From contig JAAYHI010000178.1 in NCBI GenBank assembly GCA_012727415.1, positions 1-17,381 of the forward strand: a DNA stretch of 17,381 nucleotides, given 5' to 3'. Origin of the DNA: Bacillota bacterium (GTDB lineage: Bacteria; Bacillota; Proteinivoracia; UBA4975). Positions 1 through 6,773 of this stretch are shown in pieces (the first letter of the stretch is position 1; each line of letters opens with the position of its first letter). A program made the translations under genes and the position numbers. Below the pieces are notes generated by a model that was given only the letters and a program-made list of their open reading frames with translations, did not search any database and was not told the origin of the DNA.

Positions 1-1041
1 CAGATATACCCTGTCGGTGCGGGCAAGCATATGCGCCAGCATCGCCGCCACATTCTTATCGGCCAAAAACCCCGCCACCAGCGCCAGGCGCTTGTCAGGA
101 AAATGGCCCTCGACAGCTGCCAGCAGATTGGCAATGGATTCGGGGGTATGGGCCACATCCAGGACATAGGTGGGCTGGCCGGGCACAACCTCAAACCGCC
201 CCGGCAAGGGAGGGGCATTTTCTATCCCTTGGATAATTGCCTCCCCTGTTATTCCGGGATGAAATGCTGCCATACAGGCAGCTAAAGCAGCGTTAGTCTT
301 TTCCGCCGGGGATGCAAACACTGCCCTCAGGGGCAGGGCCATTGTCGGCAACTGCAAGACACTGTCCTGCCAGGAAAAATCTGCGGGAAAAGCAAAGAGG
401 GGAGCGCCAAAGCGCCGGGCTCTTGCCGCCAAGATTTCCAGGGCCTCCCCCTGCGCCCCCGTTACCAGGGGAGTTGCCGGCTTGATTATCCCGGCTTTTT
501 CCCGGGCAATGTCCCCCAGGGTGGGGCCCAGGATGCCTTGATGTTCCAAAGTGACGGCGGTAACGCAAGTGGCCAGGGGGCGCCGGAAGAAATTGCCGGC
601 ATCCAGCCTCCCCCCCAGCCCTGCTTCCACAACCAGGACTTGCGCCCCCTGATCCCAAAACCACAGTAAAGCAGCCGTTAACAACACTTCGCCAAAAATC
701 CAGGGGCCGTATTTCCTGGGCAATTCTGGCAGGCCCCGCTGTACCTTGGCCACGTATTCCCCCAGTTCATCACCGATCTCTCTGCCCTGAAAATTAACCC
801 TTTCGGTGATGCTGTGCAAATGGGGAGAGGTCAAGCGGCCACAGGGAATTCCCCCTTCAGTGAGAATTGAAGCCAGGAAGGCTGCCACAGTGCCCTTGCC
901 CTTGCTGCCGGCAATAAAGTAAATGTCCAATTCTCTGTACCGGGGAAGGAACTTATTCAGCAGCACCCACACCCGGTACAAATTGTACTTCAGCACGCTA
1001 TAACGGGGAAGGTCCTGCAGCCAAAGGAGGGAATTATGCAT
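1..1041 (-). CDS. folC: FolC-like folylpolyglutamate/dihydrofolate synthase, 3' end outside window
   Basis: ATP-dependent Mur-ligase-type enzyme that adds glutamate to folates (and in many bacteria to dihydropteroate). One open frame of 347 codons runs to the window edge with no stop; the family is usually about 430 residues, so roughly 80 are missing. Visible motifs are a P-loop GSKGKGT (45-51), TSPHL (71-75), EAGLGGRLDAGN (139-150), LEHQGILG (165-172) and EKAGIIKP (181-188). A C-terminal-domain motif LDVAHTPES (294-302) stands where many relatives have LDGAHNP. The ATG overlaps the valS stop by 8 nt, implying translational coupling; the ribosome binding site is weak. The P-loop Asn of GTNGKGS is Lys here and the AHNP Asn is Thr, so this is a divergent member. 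Bifunctionality cannot be decided. Confidence 0.87.
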   Translation of the reverse strand, partial: MHNSLLWLQDLPRYSVLKYNLYRVWVLLNKFLPRYRELDIYFIAGSKGKGTVAAFLASILTEGGIPCGRLTSPHLHSITERVNFQGREIGDELGEYVAKVQRGLPELPRKYGPWIFGEVLLTAALLWFWDQGAQVLVVEAGLGGRLDAGNFFRRPLATCVTAVTLEHQGILGPTLGDIAREKAGIIKPATPLVTGAQGEALEILAARARRFGAPLFAFPADFSWQDSVLQLPTMALPLRAVFASPAEKTNAALAACMAAFHPGITGEAIIQGIENAPPLPGRFEVVPGQPTYVLDVAHTPESIANLLAAVEGHFPDKRLALVAGFLADKNVAAMLAHMLARTDRVYL

Positions 1042-3643
1042 CCTGGTCAGCAGCCTTCAGCTGCGCCAGCCGCCCCGCGACTTGTTCCCGCTGGCTGAGG
1101 TAATCGGCCAGTTTTTCCCTTTCGCCGTCTACCACGGCCTTGGGGGCCTTGCCGGTGAAGCCGGGGTTGGCTAATTTCTGCTCCAGGCGCCGGACTTCGC
1201 CCTCCAAGCGCTCCCTTTCCCTTTCCAGTCTCCGGATTTCCTGAGCGATATCAATGACGCCTTGCAAAGGAACCAGGAGTTCGCCAAAACTCAAAGTCCT
1301 GCTGACGGCTTCCTTGGGCTTCTCTTCCTGAACAATAACCTTGAATTCACTGGCCCTGGCCAAATGACAGACCAGGGGAGCCAGCTGGCCATAGCCTTTG
1401 TCGGCAGCGACGCTGAGCCAGGCCGGAATCTTTTTGCCGGGGCTGATGTTGAGTTCACTGCGAATGTTGCGCACAGCCCACACCAGTTCCATTACCAGCT
1501 CAAACTGGCTTCCGTCGTATGTCCCTTCTGCTTTGGGCCAGCGGGAAAGGGCGATGGACCCCTCCTCCAGCTGCTGCCATATCTCTTCAGTAATGTAGGG
1601 CATAATCGGATGCAGCAACTGCAGGGAGCCGGCGAGAACTTTTTTCAGCACTGCCTGGGTCATCCGGCGCTGCTCTTCCTCCCCTGCCAGCCCCAGCTTG
1701 GCGGCCTCAATGTACCAATCACAAAACTCGTTCCACAAAAACTCGTAGATAGTGCGGGCAGCTTCGCCTAACTCATACTTCTCGAGATTTTGGGTCACCG
1801 CCTCGATTGCCGCATTGTACTTCGCCATTACCCAGAGGGAGGGAATGTCCAAAGCCTGATAATCCAGGGCCAAATTCCCATCTTCCAGGTTCATGAGGAC
1901 GAAACGGGCAGCATTCCAGATTTTGTTGGCAAAATTGCGGCTGGCCTCCACCCTGTCCTGCTGGAAGCGAATGTCATTGCCGGGGGCCGCCCCGGTAAGC
2001 AGGGAAAAGCGCAGGGTGTCGGCGCCGTACTCTGCAATGATTTCCAAAGGATCAATGCCGTTATCCAGGGACTTGCTCATCTTGCGCCCCAGCTCATCGC
2101 GGACCAAGCCGTGGATATAGACATCTTTAAAGGGGGTCTGGCCGGTGAATTCCAGGGAAGAAAAGATCATCCGCGCCACCCAGAAAAAGATGATGTCATA
2201 GCCAGTCACCAAGACGCTGGTGGGGAAATAATGCCGATAATCCTCAGTTTCTTCAGGCCAGCCCATGGTGGAAAAAGGCCAGAGGGCAGAGCTGAACCAG
2301 GTATCCAAGACATCGGGGTCCTGAATCAGCTCGCCGCCGCACTTGGGGCAGCAACTGGGATCCTCTCGGGCGACAATGGTCTCGCCGCACTGGCAATACC
2401 AGGCAGGAATGCGGTGCCCCCACCACAACTGCCTGGAAATACACCAGTCCCTGATATTCTCCAGCCAGTTGAAATATATCCGCTCAAAGCGACGGGGGAC
2501 AAACACTGTATCGCCGCGGCGGACTGCCTCGATTGCCGGGGCAGCCAGCGGCTTCATTTTCACAAACCACTGCCTGGAGACCAGGGGCTCCACCACGGTG
2601 GCGCAACGCTGGCAGTGCCCGGTGGCATGGGTATAGTCCTCGGTGTTGACCAGAGCCCCTTGAGACTCTAAATCGGCCACCAGAGCCTGGCGACATTGAT
2701 AGCGGTCCATGCCGGCGTATTTACCTGCAGCTTCTGTCATCCTGCCTTGAGTATCTATTACCCTGACTTGGGGCAAATTATGGCGCAAGCCCATTTCATA
2801 ATCATTGGGGTCATGGGCGGGAGTGACTTTTACCGCCCCGGTGCCAAACTGGGGATCGACAAAATCATCGGCAATAATCGGTACGAGGCGTTGGCTGATG
2901 GGCAACCTGATTTCCCTGCCCACCAGGGCTGCATACCGCTCATCCCCGGGATTTACTGCCACAGCGGTATCCCCCAACATCGTTTCGGGACGGGTAGTGG
3001 CAACCACCACATGCCCACTGCCGTCCGCCAGGGGATATTTTAAATGCCACAGGTGCGACTGGGCTTCCTCATGTTCTACTTCAATATCCGACAGGGCTGT
3101 TTGACAGCGGGGGCACCAGTTGACAATGTATTCGCCCCGATAGATCAAGCCCTTCTCATACAAGCGCACAAAGACTTCCCGCACCGCCCGGGAGCAGCCC
3201 TCATCCAGGGTAAAGCGCTCCCGGGACCAGTCACAGGAGATACCCATTTCCTCCATTTGGGCCACAATGCGGGCGTGATATTTTTCCTTCCATTTCCACA
3301 CCTGAGCGACAAACTCCTCACGGCCGAGGTCATGGCGGCTCAGGCCTTCCTGCCGCAACTTCTCTTCCACCTTAATCTGGGTGGCGATACCTGCATGGTC
3401 AGTTCCCGGCAGCCAAAGACAGGCATATCCCTCCATGCGCTTCCAGCGGACGAGGACATCCTGGAGAGTGCAGTCGAGGGCGTGGCCCATGTGCAGGGCG
3501 CCGGTGACATTGGGGGGCGGCATGACGATGGAAAAAGTCTCACCCTCAGGGGCATCAGGGGCAGTAAATTTCCCCTGCCACAGTTGGCGGATTCGGGGCT
3601 CAATTTCCCCCGGGTTATAGGCAGTATTTCTGTCCTTCTCCAT
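1034..3643 (-). CDS. valS: Valyl-tRNA synthetase
   Basis: Cytoplasmic class I synthetase that charges tRNA-Val; 869 residues, a normal full length. The HIGH-type motif HMGH is at 51-54 after MPPPNVTG, and KMSKS is at 521-525. The inserted CP1 editing domain is recognisable from TTRPETMLGDTAV (216-228). Cys pairs at 177/180, 344/347, 417/419 and around 431-435 suggest zinc-binding knuckles. The last 70 or so residues are a charged coiled coil (EIRRLERERERLEGEVRRLE), the usual ValRS C-terminal tRNA-binding arm. The ATG follows AAGGAGG by 7-8 nt. A valine T-box lies directly upstream and folC overlaps its end, matching the common Bacillota valS-folC order. Confidence 0.98.
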   Translation of the reverse strand: MEKDRNTAYNPGEIEPRIRQLWQGKFTAPDAPEGETFSIVMPPPNVTGALHMGHALDCTLQDVLVRWKRMEGYACLWLPGTDHAGIATQIKVEEKLRQEGLSRHDLGREEFVAQVWKWKEKYHARIVAQMEEMGISCDWSRERFTLDEGCSRAVREVFVRLYEKGLIYRGEYIVNWCPRCQTALSDIEVEHEEAQSHLWHLKYPLADGSGHVVVATTRPETMLGDTAVAVNPGDERYAALVGREIRLPISQRLVPIIADDFVDPQFGTGAVKVTPAHDPNDYEMGLRHNLPQVRVIDTQGRMTEAAGKYAGMDRYQCRQALVADLESQGALVNTEDYTHATGHCQRCATVVEPLVSRQWFVKMKPLAAPAIEAVRRGDTVFVPRRFERIYFNWLENIRDWCISRQLWWGHRIPAWYCQCGETIVAREDPSCCPKCGGELIQDPDVLDTWFSSALWPFSTMGWPEETEDYRHYFPTSVLVTGYDIIFFWVARMIFSSLEFTGQTPFKDVYIHGLVRDELGRKMSKSLDNGIDPLEIIAEYGADTLRFSLLTGAAPGNDIRFQQDRVEASRNFANKIWNAARFVLMNLEDGNLALDYQALDIPSLWVMAKYNAAIEAVTQNLEKYELGEAARTIYEFLWNEFCDWYIEAAKLGLAGEEEQRRMTQAVLKKVLAGSLQLLHPIMPYITEEIWQQLEEGSIALSRWPKAEGTYDGSQFELVMELVWAVRNIRSELNISPGKKIPAWLSVAADKGYGQLAPLVCHLARASEFKVIVQEEKPKEAVSRTLSFGELLVPLQGVIDIAQEIRRLERERERLEGEVRRLEQKLANPGFTGKAPKAVVDGEREKLADYLSQREQVAGRLAQLKAADQDA

Positions 3644-3657
3644 AGTAAAACCTCCTT

Positions 3658-3882
3658 AAATAAAAAAGCATCCACCCCTAAGGGCGAATGCTCGCGGTAC
3701 CACCTTATTTTCCAGGTATCAGGAATCTCTTGCAATAACGGGACATACCCGGCGCCTGGGCGCGGCTCCAAAAGCGACCTTCAGACGCCTGTACCGGGAG
3801 AACTTGCAGCCCGTGGTTCTCCTCTCTGCTGCGGCAGAACATCCTACTCCTCTTTTGTCATTGCCTTTAATATATCTGATTG
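3658..3882 (-). promoter_or_regulatory. Valine T-box riboswitch leader of valS
   Basis: A tRNA-sensing leader between the predicted start point and valS. The T-box core GGTGGTACCGCG, with the UGGU bulge that pairs with the tRNA acceptor end, is at 3704-3693. It lies just before the terminator hairpin, as in the antiterminator/terminator switch. Upstream, the stem I apical hairpin is formed by GGAGAAC and GTTCTCC. A candidate specifier GTC (Val) sits at 3778-3776 in the context TGAAGGTCGC, agreeing with the downstream gene. When uncharged tRNA-Val binds, the antiterminator should form and allow valS transcription. The exact specifier loop was read by eye, not folded. Confidence 0.93.
3660..3691 (-). 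terminator. T-box-controlled intrinsic terminator before valS
   Basis: GCATTCGCCC and GGGTGGATGC form a 10-bp stem (two G-U pairs) with loop TTAG, followed by TTTTTTATTT. It sits immediately after the T-box core, so it is the conditional terminator of the riboswitch. Confidence 0.9.
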
Positions 3883-3887
3883 CATAT

Positions 3888-3916
3888 ATAATACAGCATT
3901 AAGAGGAGGTAGTCAA
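3888..3916 (-). promoter_or_regulatory. Sigma-A-type promoter for the valS leader
   Basis: TTGACT (-35, 3916-3911) and TATTAT (-10, 3893-3888) are separated by exactly 17 nt. The -35 box lies inside the last codons of the upstream NuoE-like gene, so the two genes are packed with no free spacer. The predicted start near 3881 is just before the T-box stem I. Confidence 0.72.
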
Positions 3917-4393
3917 GGCTTCCCGGCAACTGTACTTTGCTAAAATCTCAGGCACCCTGCCGGGAGTAACCCGGCCGTAGAGATCGTCATTGACCATAAT
4001 AACAGGAGCATGGCTGCAGGCTCCAAAACAGGGCAGCGACCCCAAAGTAAATGCGCCGTCCCGGGTTGTCCCCCCCATGGAAATGCCAAGTTCCTGGCTG
4101 ATGCGGGCCAGGATCTGGAGGGCCCCCATGATGTGGCAGACGGTGCCGGTGCAAACCCGGATGAGGTTATGGCCCCTGGGCTGGGTGCGGAAATGGGCAT
4201 AGAAGGAAACCACGCTGTATACTTCGGAGAAGGGGCGGCCTAGATGGTTGGAGATGGATACCAGAACTTCCTCGGGCAGGTAACCGTAAAGCTCCTGGGC
4301 GTCCTGCAACACATTGAACAGGGCTCCCTCCTGACCGGTGTAACGGGCCAGGATGGCTGACAGCTGGGAATTCCGACAGTTGCACTTCTCCAC
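3899..4393 (-). CDS. Solitary NuoE/HndA-like [2Fe-2S] thioredoxin-fold ferredoxin
   Basis: A 164-residue paralogue of the hndA product in this window, with the same architecture: a helical N-terminal part, then a thioredoxin-like [2Fe-2S] domain with ligands C81, C86, C122 and C126 (CTGTVC and CFGAC). The segment GYLPEEVL...FSEVYSVVSFYAHF is typical of the family. Such proteins normally pass electrons to a NuoF-type flavoprotein, but no NuoF or hydrogenase gene is attached here. It has its own promoter, and the hnd/ECF unit upstream ends in a terminator. The start is GTG at 4393, 7 nt after AAGGAGG. It may serve as an alternative subunit for HndC or for a complex encoded elsewhere. Confidence 0.88.
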   Translation of the reverse strand: MEKCNCRNSQLSAILARYTGQEGALFNVLQDAQELYGYLPEEVLVSISNHLGRPFSEVYSVVSFYAHFRTQPRGHNLIRVCTGTVCHIMGALQILARISQELGISMGGTTRDGAFTLGSLPCFGACSHAPVIMVNDDLYGRVTPGRVPEILAKYSCREALTTSS

Positions 4394-4442
4394 TCTACGC
4401 CCTCCTTTTTGGATAATTCAACAAGTTGGAATGTTTACAGTA

Positions 4443-4451
4443 ATTATACCA
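4443..4451 (-). promoter_or_regulatory. Extended -10 promoter for the NuoE-like gene
   Basis: TGGTATAAT carries a perfect TATAAT plus the TGN extension. No good -35 box is seen at 16-18 nt, which extended -10 promoters tolerate. The leader to the GTG start is about 45 nt and includes the small palindrome CAACTTGTTG. Confidence 0.65.
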
Positions 4452-4498
4452 TAGTGATTTCGCGGTTTTCTCAGTCATAAGACATTGTTATGGTACAT

Positions 4499-4524
4499 AA
4501 AAAAAACAGGGCAGTGCCCTGTTT
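4499..4524 (-). terminator. Intrinsic terminator of the hnd/ECF unit
   Basis: AAACAGGGC and GCCCTGTTT form a 9-bp stem with loop ACT, followed by eight T residues. The 5' arm begins inside the stop codon of the preceding membrane-protein gene. Confidence 0.92.
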
Positions 4525-5023
4525 AAAATTGTTCTTTTCTGCCGGAACGGGCAATGAGCTTTGCCGCGAGGACAGCCAGCACCCCGCCGGCTATGGCGGT
4601 GAAGAGTTGCGGCAACTGCATGGCCTTAGCGGCAGCAGGGGGAACCTCGACGATAAAATTGACCGCCAGGCTGAGGAGCAGGAATTTCACTGCCGCTCCT
4701 CCGGCAATGCCGGCCGCTGACCCCAGCACTTTTTTCCCCAAGAGCTTGCGGCCCAGGTAGAAACCCAGGACATAGATGCCATTGCTCAGCATGATAAAGG
4801 GAATCAGGGCTGGAACACCGAGAATGCCAACCAATGAAGCAACCCAGGGGGTTATCAGCCCCACCAGAATTCCGGCAATTGGTCCTACAAACAGCGCTGA
4901 CAGCAGCAGCATGCAGTTTACCAATGGGCCGGTAAAGGGCTGCGGCATCCGCAGTGCTTGAATGACCACGGTTATGGCAATAAAGAGGGCGGTAAGAACC
5001 AGACTCCGCAGGCTGTTCTTCAT
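4523..5023 (-). CDS. Small membrane protein, ECF-transporter S-component-like
   Basis: A 166-residue, very hydrophobic protein with about five to six predicted membrane segments and a short basic C-terminus (ARSGRKEQF). The pattern resembles substrate-binding S components of energy-coupling-factor vitamin importers: an N-terminal TALFIAI helix, then MPQPFTGPLVNCMLLLSA, then a Gly-rich region GPIAGILVGLITPW. No ECF ATPase or T component lies in the window, so it would have to share a housekeeping module. It begins 6 nt after the hndD stop, with an AAGGAG at the end of hndD, and is therefore probably co-transcribed with the hydrogenase. The substrate is unknown; a flavin or other cofactor precursor is a guess from context only. 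Confidence 0.72.
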   Translation of the reverse strand: MKNSLRSLVLTALFIAITVVIQALRMPQPFTGPLVNCMLLLSALFVGPIAGILVGLITPWVASLVGILGVPALIPFIMLSNGIYVLGFYLGRKLLGKKVLGSAAGIAGGAAVKFLLLSLAVNFIVEVPPAAAKAMQLPQLFTAIAGGVLAVLAAKLIARSGRKEQF

Positions 5024-5029
5024 TGCCCT

Positions 5030-6754
5030 TTATTTCTCCTTGGGAGTATAGCCGGTATGCAACAGATGATGGGATTTTTCTCCCAGGGGTTTTTCGAGAA
5101 ACTCTTTATACAATTCCTGAACGGCTGGGTTTTCATGGGATTTGCGCCGCGGCAGGCCGAGATCTGCCCGGTAAATAGCTTCCATCCGCTTCTGCTTGAC
5201 TTCAGGTGTTGACAGCCGCGGCTGCCCGCCGCCGCCGATGCAGCCGCCAGGACAGGCCATGATTTCGACAAAGTGATAGTCCAGTTCTTTTGCCTTCAGG
5301 CCTTCCATTACCTTCTTGGCATTGCCCAAACCATTGACAACGGCTACCTTTAGTTTTTGACCGCCCAGGGTCAGTTCAGCTTCCTTGATTCCATCCAGGC
5401 CGCGGACATCTTTAAAGTCCAGGCTTTCCAGTTCCTTGCCGGTGACCACTTCACTGAGAGTCCTGAGGGCAGCCTCCATGACCCCTCCGGAGGAACCAAA
5501 GATGACGCCGGCACCTGTGCCTTCGCCAAAGGGTTCATCAAATTGAGATTCCTCGACATTGGCCCAGTCGATGCCTGCTTCCTTGATTAACATCCCTAAC
5601 TCCCTGGTGGTCAGGACTGCGTCCACATCCTGGTAACCGGAACTGTTCATTTCCGGCCGGTTTGCTTCATACTTTTTCGCAGTGCAGGGCATGGCGGAAA
5701 CGGTGAAGATTGTTGCAGGGTCAATATTGAATTTTTTCGCGTAATAGGTTTTAATCACTGCCCCAAACATCTGCTGGGGAGATTTGCAGCTGGATACATT
5801 GTCCAGGAACTCAGGGTAGAAGGTCTCTACATAGTTAATCCAGCCGGGGCTGCAGGAGGTAAGCAAGGGCAATTTGCCGTTGCCATTGAGGCGCTCCAAA
5901 AATTCATGCCCTTCCTCCATAATGGTGAGGTCGGCGGTAAAGTCGGTGTCAAAGACTTTGTCAAAGCCCACCTTGCGCAGGGCGCCCACCATCTTGCCGG
6001 TGACGATTGTGCCGGGTTCTTCTCCCAGTTCTTCACCCAGGGAAACCCGGATGGCTGGTGCTGTCTGGATGACGACGTGCTTTTCGGGATCGTGCAGGGC
6101 TTCCCAGACTTCCCGAAGCTGGAAGCGCTCAGTCAATGCCCCTGTGGGACAGACATTGACGCACTGGCCGCAAAAGACACAGGGGGAATCTTCCAGGCCC
6201 TTGTCAAAGGCGGTTCCCACCGTGGTGCTGATACCCCTGTTGATCATGCTGATGGCGGAGACTTTTTGCACTTCATTGCAGACGCTGACACATCTCCGGC
6301 AGAGGATGCATTTCGACTGATCTCTGATGATGGAAGGATTGGAGTCATCCAGGGGAAGATCCTTTACAGGAGCGCCAAAGTCAACTTTCCGGATACCCAT
6401 TTTTTCTGCCAGGGTGCGCAGCTCGCAATCGCTGTTTCTGTCACAAGTCAGACAATCCTTGGGATGGGTGGCGAGAATTAAGTTCATCACCATTTCCCTG
6501 GCTTCCCGGGCCTTAGGCGAGTTGGTCAGTATTTCCATTCCTTCAGTAACCTTGGTGATACAGGAAGGAATGAGGTTCCTGGCTCCTTTGACTTCCACCA
6601 CACAAACCCGGCAGACGCCGATTTCATTGGTATCCTTAAGGTGGCACAGGGTGGGGATATCGATGCCTATCTGCCTTGCTGCATCTAAAATTGTGGTATC
6701 TTCAGGCACAGTCAATTGCTGGCCGTTGATGGTGATGTTAACATTCTTAGTCAT
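5030..6754 (-). CDS. hndD: [FeFe] hydrogenase catalytic subunit HndD/HydA type
   Basis: Cytoplasmic catalytic subunit of a multimeric [FeFe] hydrogenase; 574 residues. From the N-terminus: a plant-type [2Fe-2S] domain (C37, C48, C51, C65), a His-ligated [4Fe-4S] site (H97, C101, C104, C110), and a two-cluster ferredoxin domain (C149/152/155/159 and C192/195/198/202). The H-cluster domain follows, with L1 TSCSPGW (299-305), L2 MPCTAKKYE (355-363) and L3 MACPGGCIGGGGQP (499-512). The small-subunit-like C-terminus with RKSHENPAV is fused. It is last of the hndABCD set, 19 nt after hndC, with an AGGAGG site. The [FeFe] maturases HydE/F/G are not in this window. Confidence 0.96.
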   Translation of the reverse strand: MTKNVNITINGQQLTVPEDTTILDAARQIGIDIPTLCHLKDTNEIGVCRVCVVEVKGARNLIPSCITKVTEGMEILTNSPKAREAREMVMNLILATHPKDCLTCDRNSDCELRTLAEKMGIRKVDFGAPVKDLPLDDSNPSIIRDQSKCILCRRCVSVCNEVQKVSAISMINRGISTTVGTAFDKGLEDSPCVFCGQCVNVCPTGALTERFQLREVWEALHDPEKHVVIQTAPAIRVSLGEELGEEPGTIVTGKMVGALRKVGFDKVFDTDFTADLTIMEEGHEFLERLNGNGKLPLLTSCSPGWINYVETFYPEFLDNVSSCKSPQQMFGAVIKTYYAKKFNIDPATIFTVSAMPCTAKKYEANRPEMNSSGYQDVDAVLTTRELGMLIKEAGIDWANVEESQFDEPFGEGTGAGVIFGSSGGVMEAALRTLSEVVTGKELESLDFKDVRGLDGIKEAELTLGGQKLKVAVVNGLGNAKKVMEGLKAKELDYHFVEIMACPGGCIGGGGQPRLSTPEVKQKRMEAIYRADLGLPRRKSHENPAVQELYKEFLEKPLGEKSHHLLHTGYTPKEK

Positions 6755-6773
6755 TTATCCCTCTCCTCCTTTC

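Noticed and set aside
293..664. Minus-strand 123-codon frame inside folC
   Set aside because: It is a Gly/Pro-rich alternative frame of folC; the folC frame is open across the whole region and carries conserved motifs.
2696..3943. Long plus-strand open frames (up to 299 codons) opposite valS and its leader
   Set aside because: They are antisense to a complete, motif-rich valS and T-box, have no recognisable domain, and arise from the GC-rich codon structure of valS.
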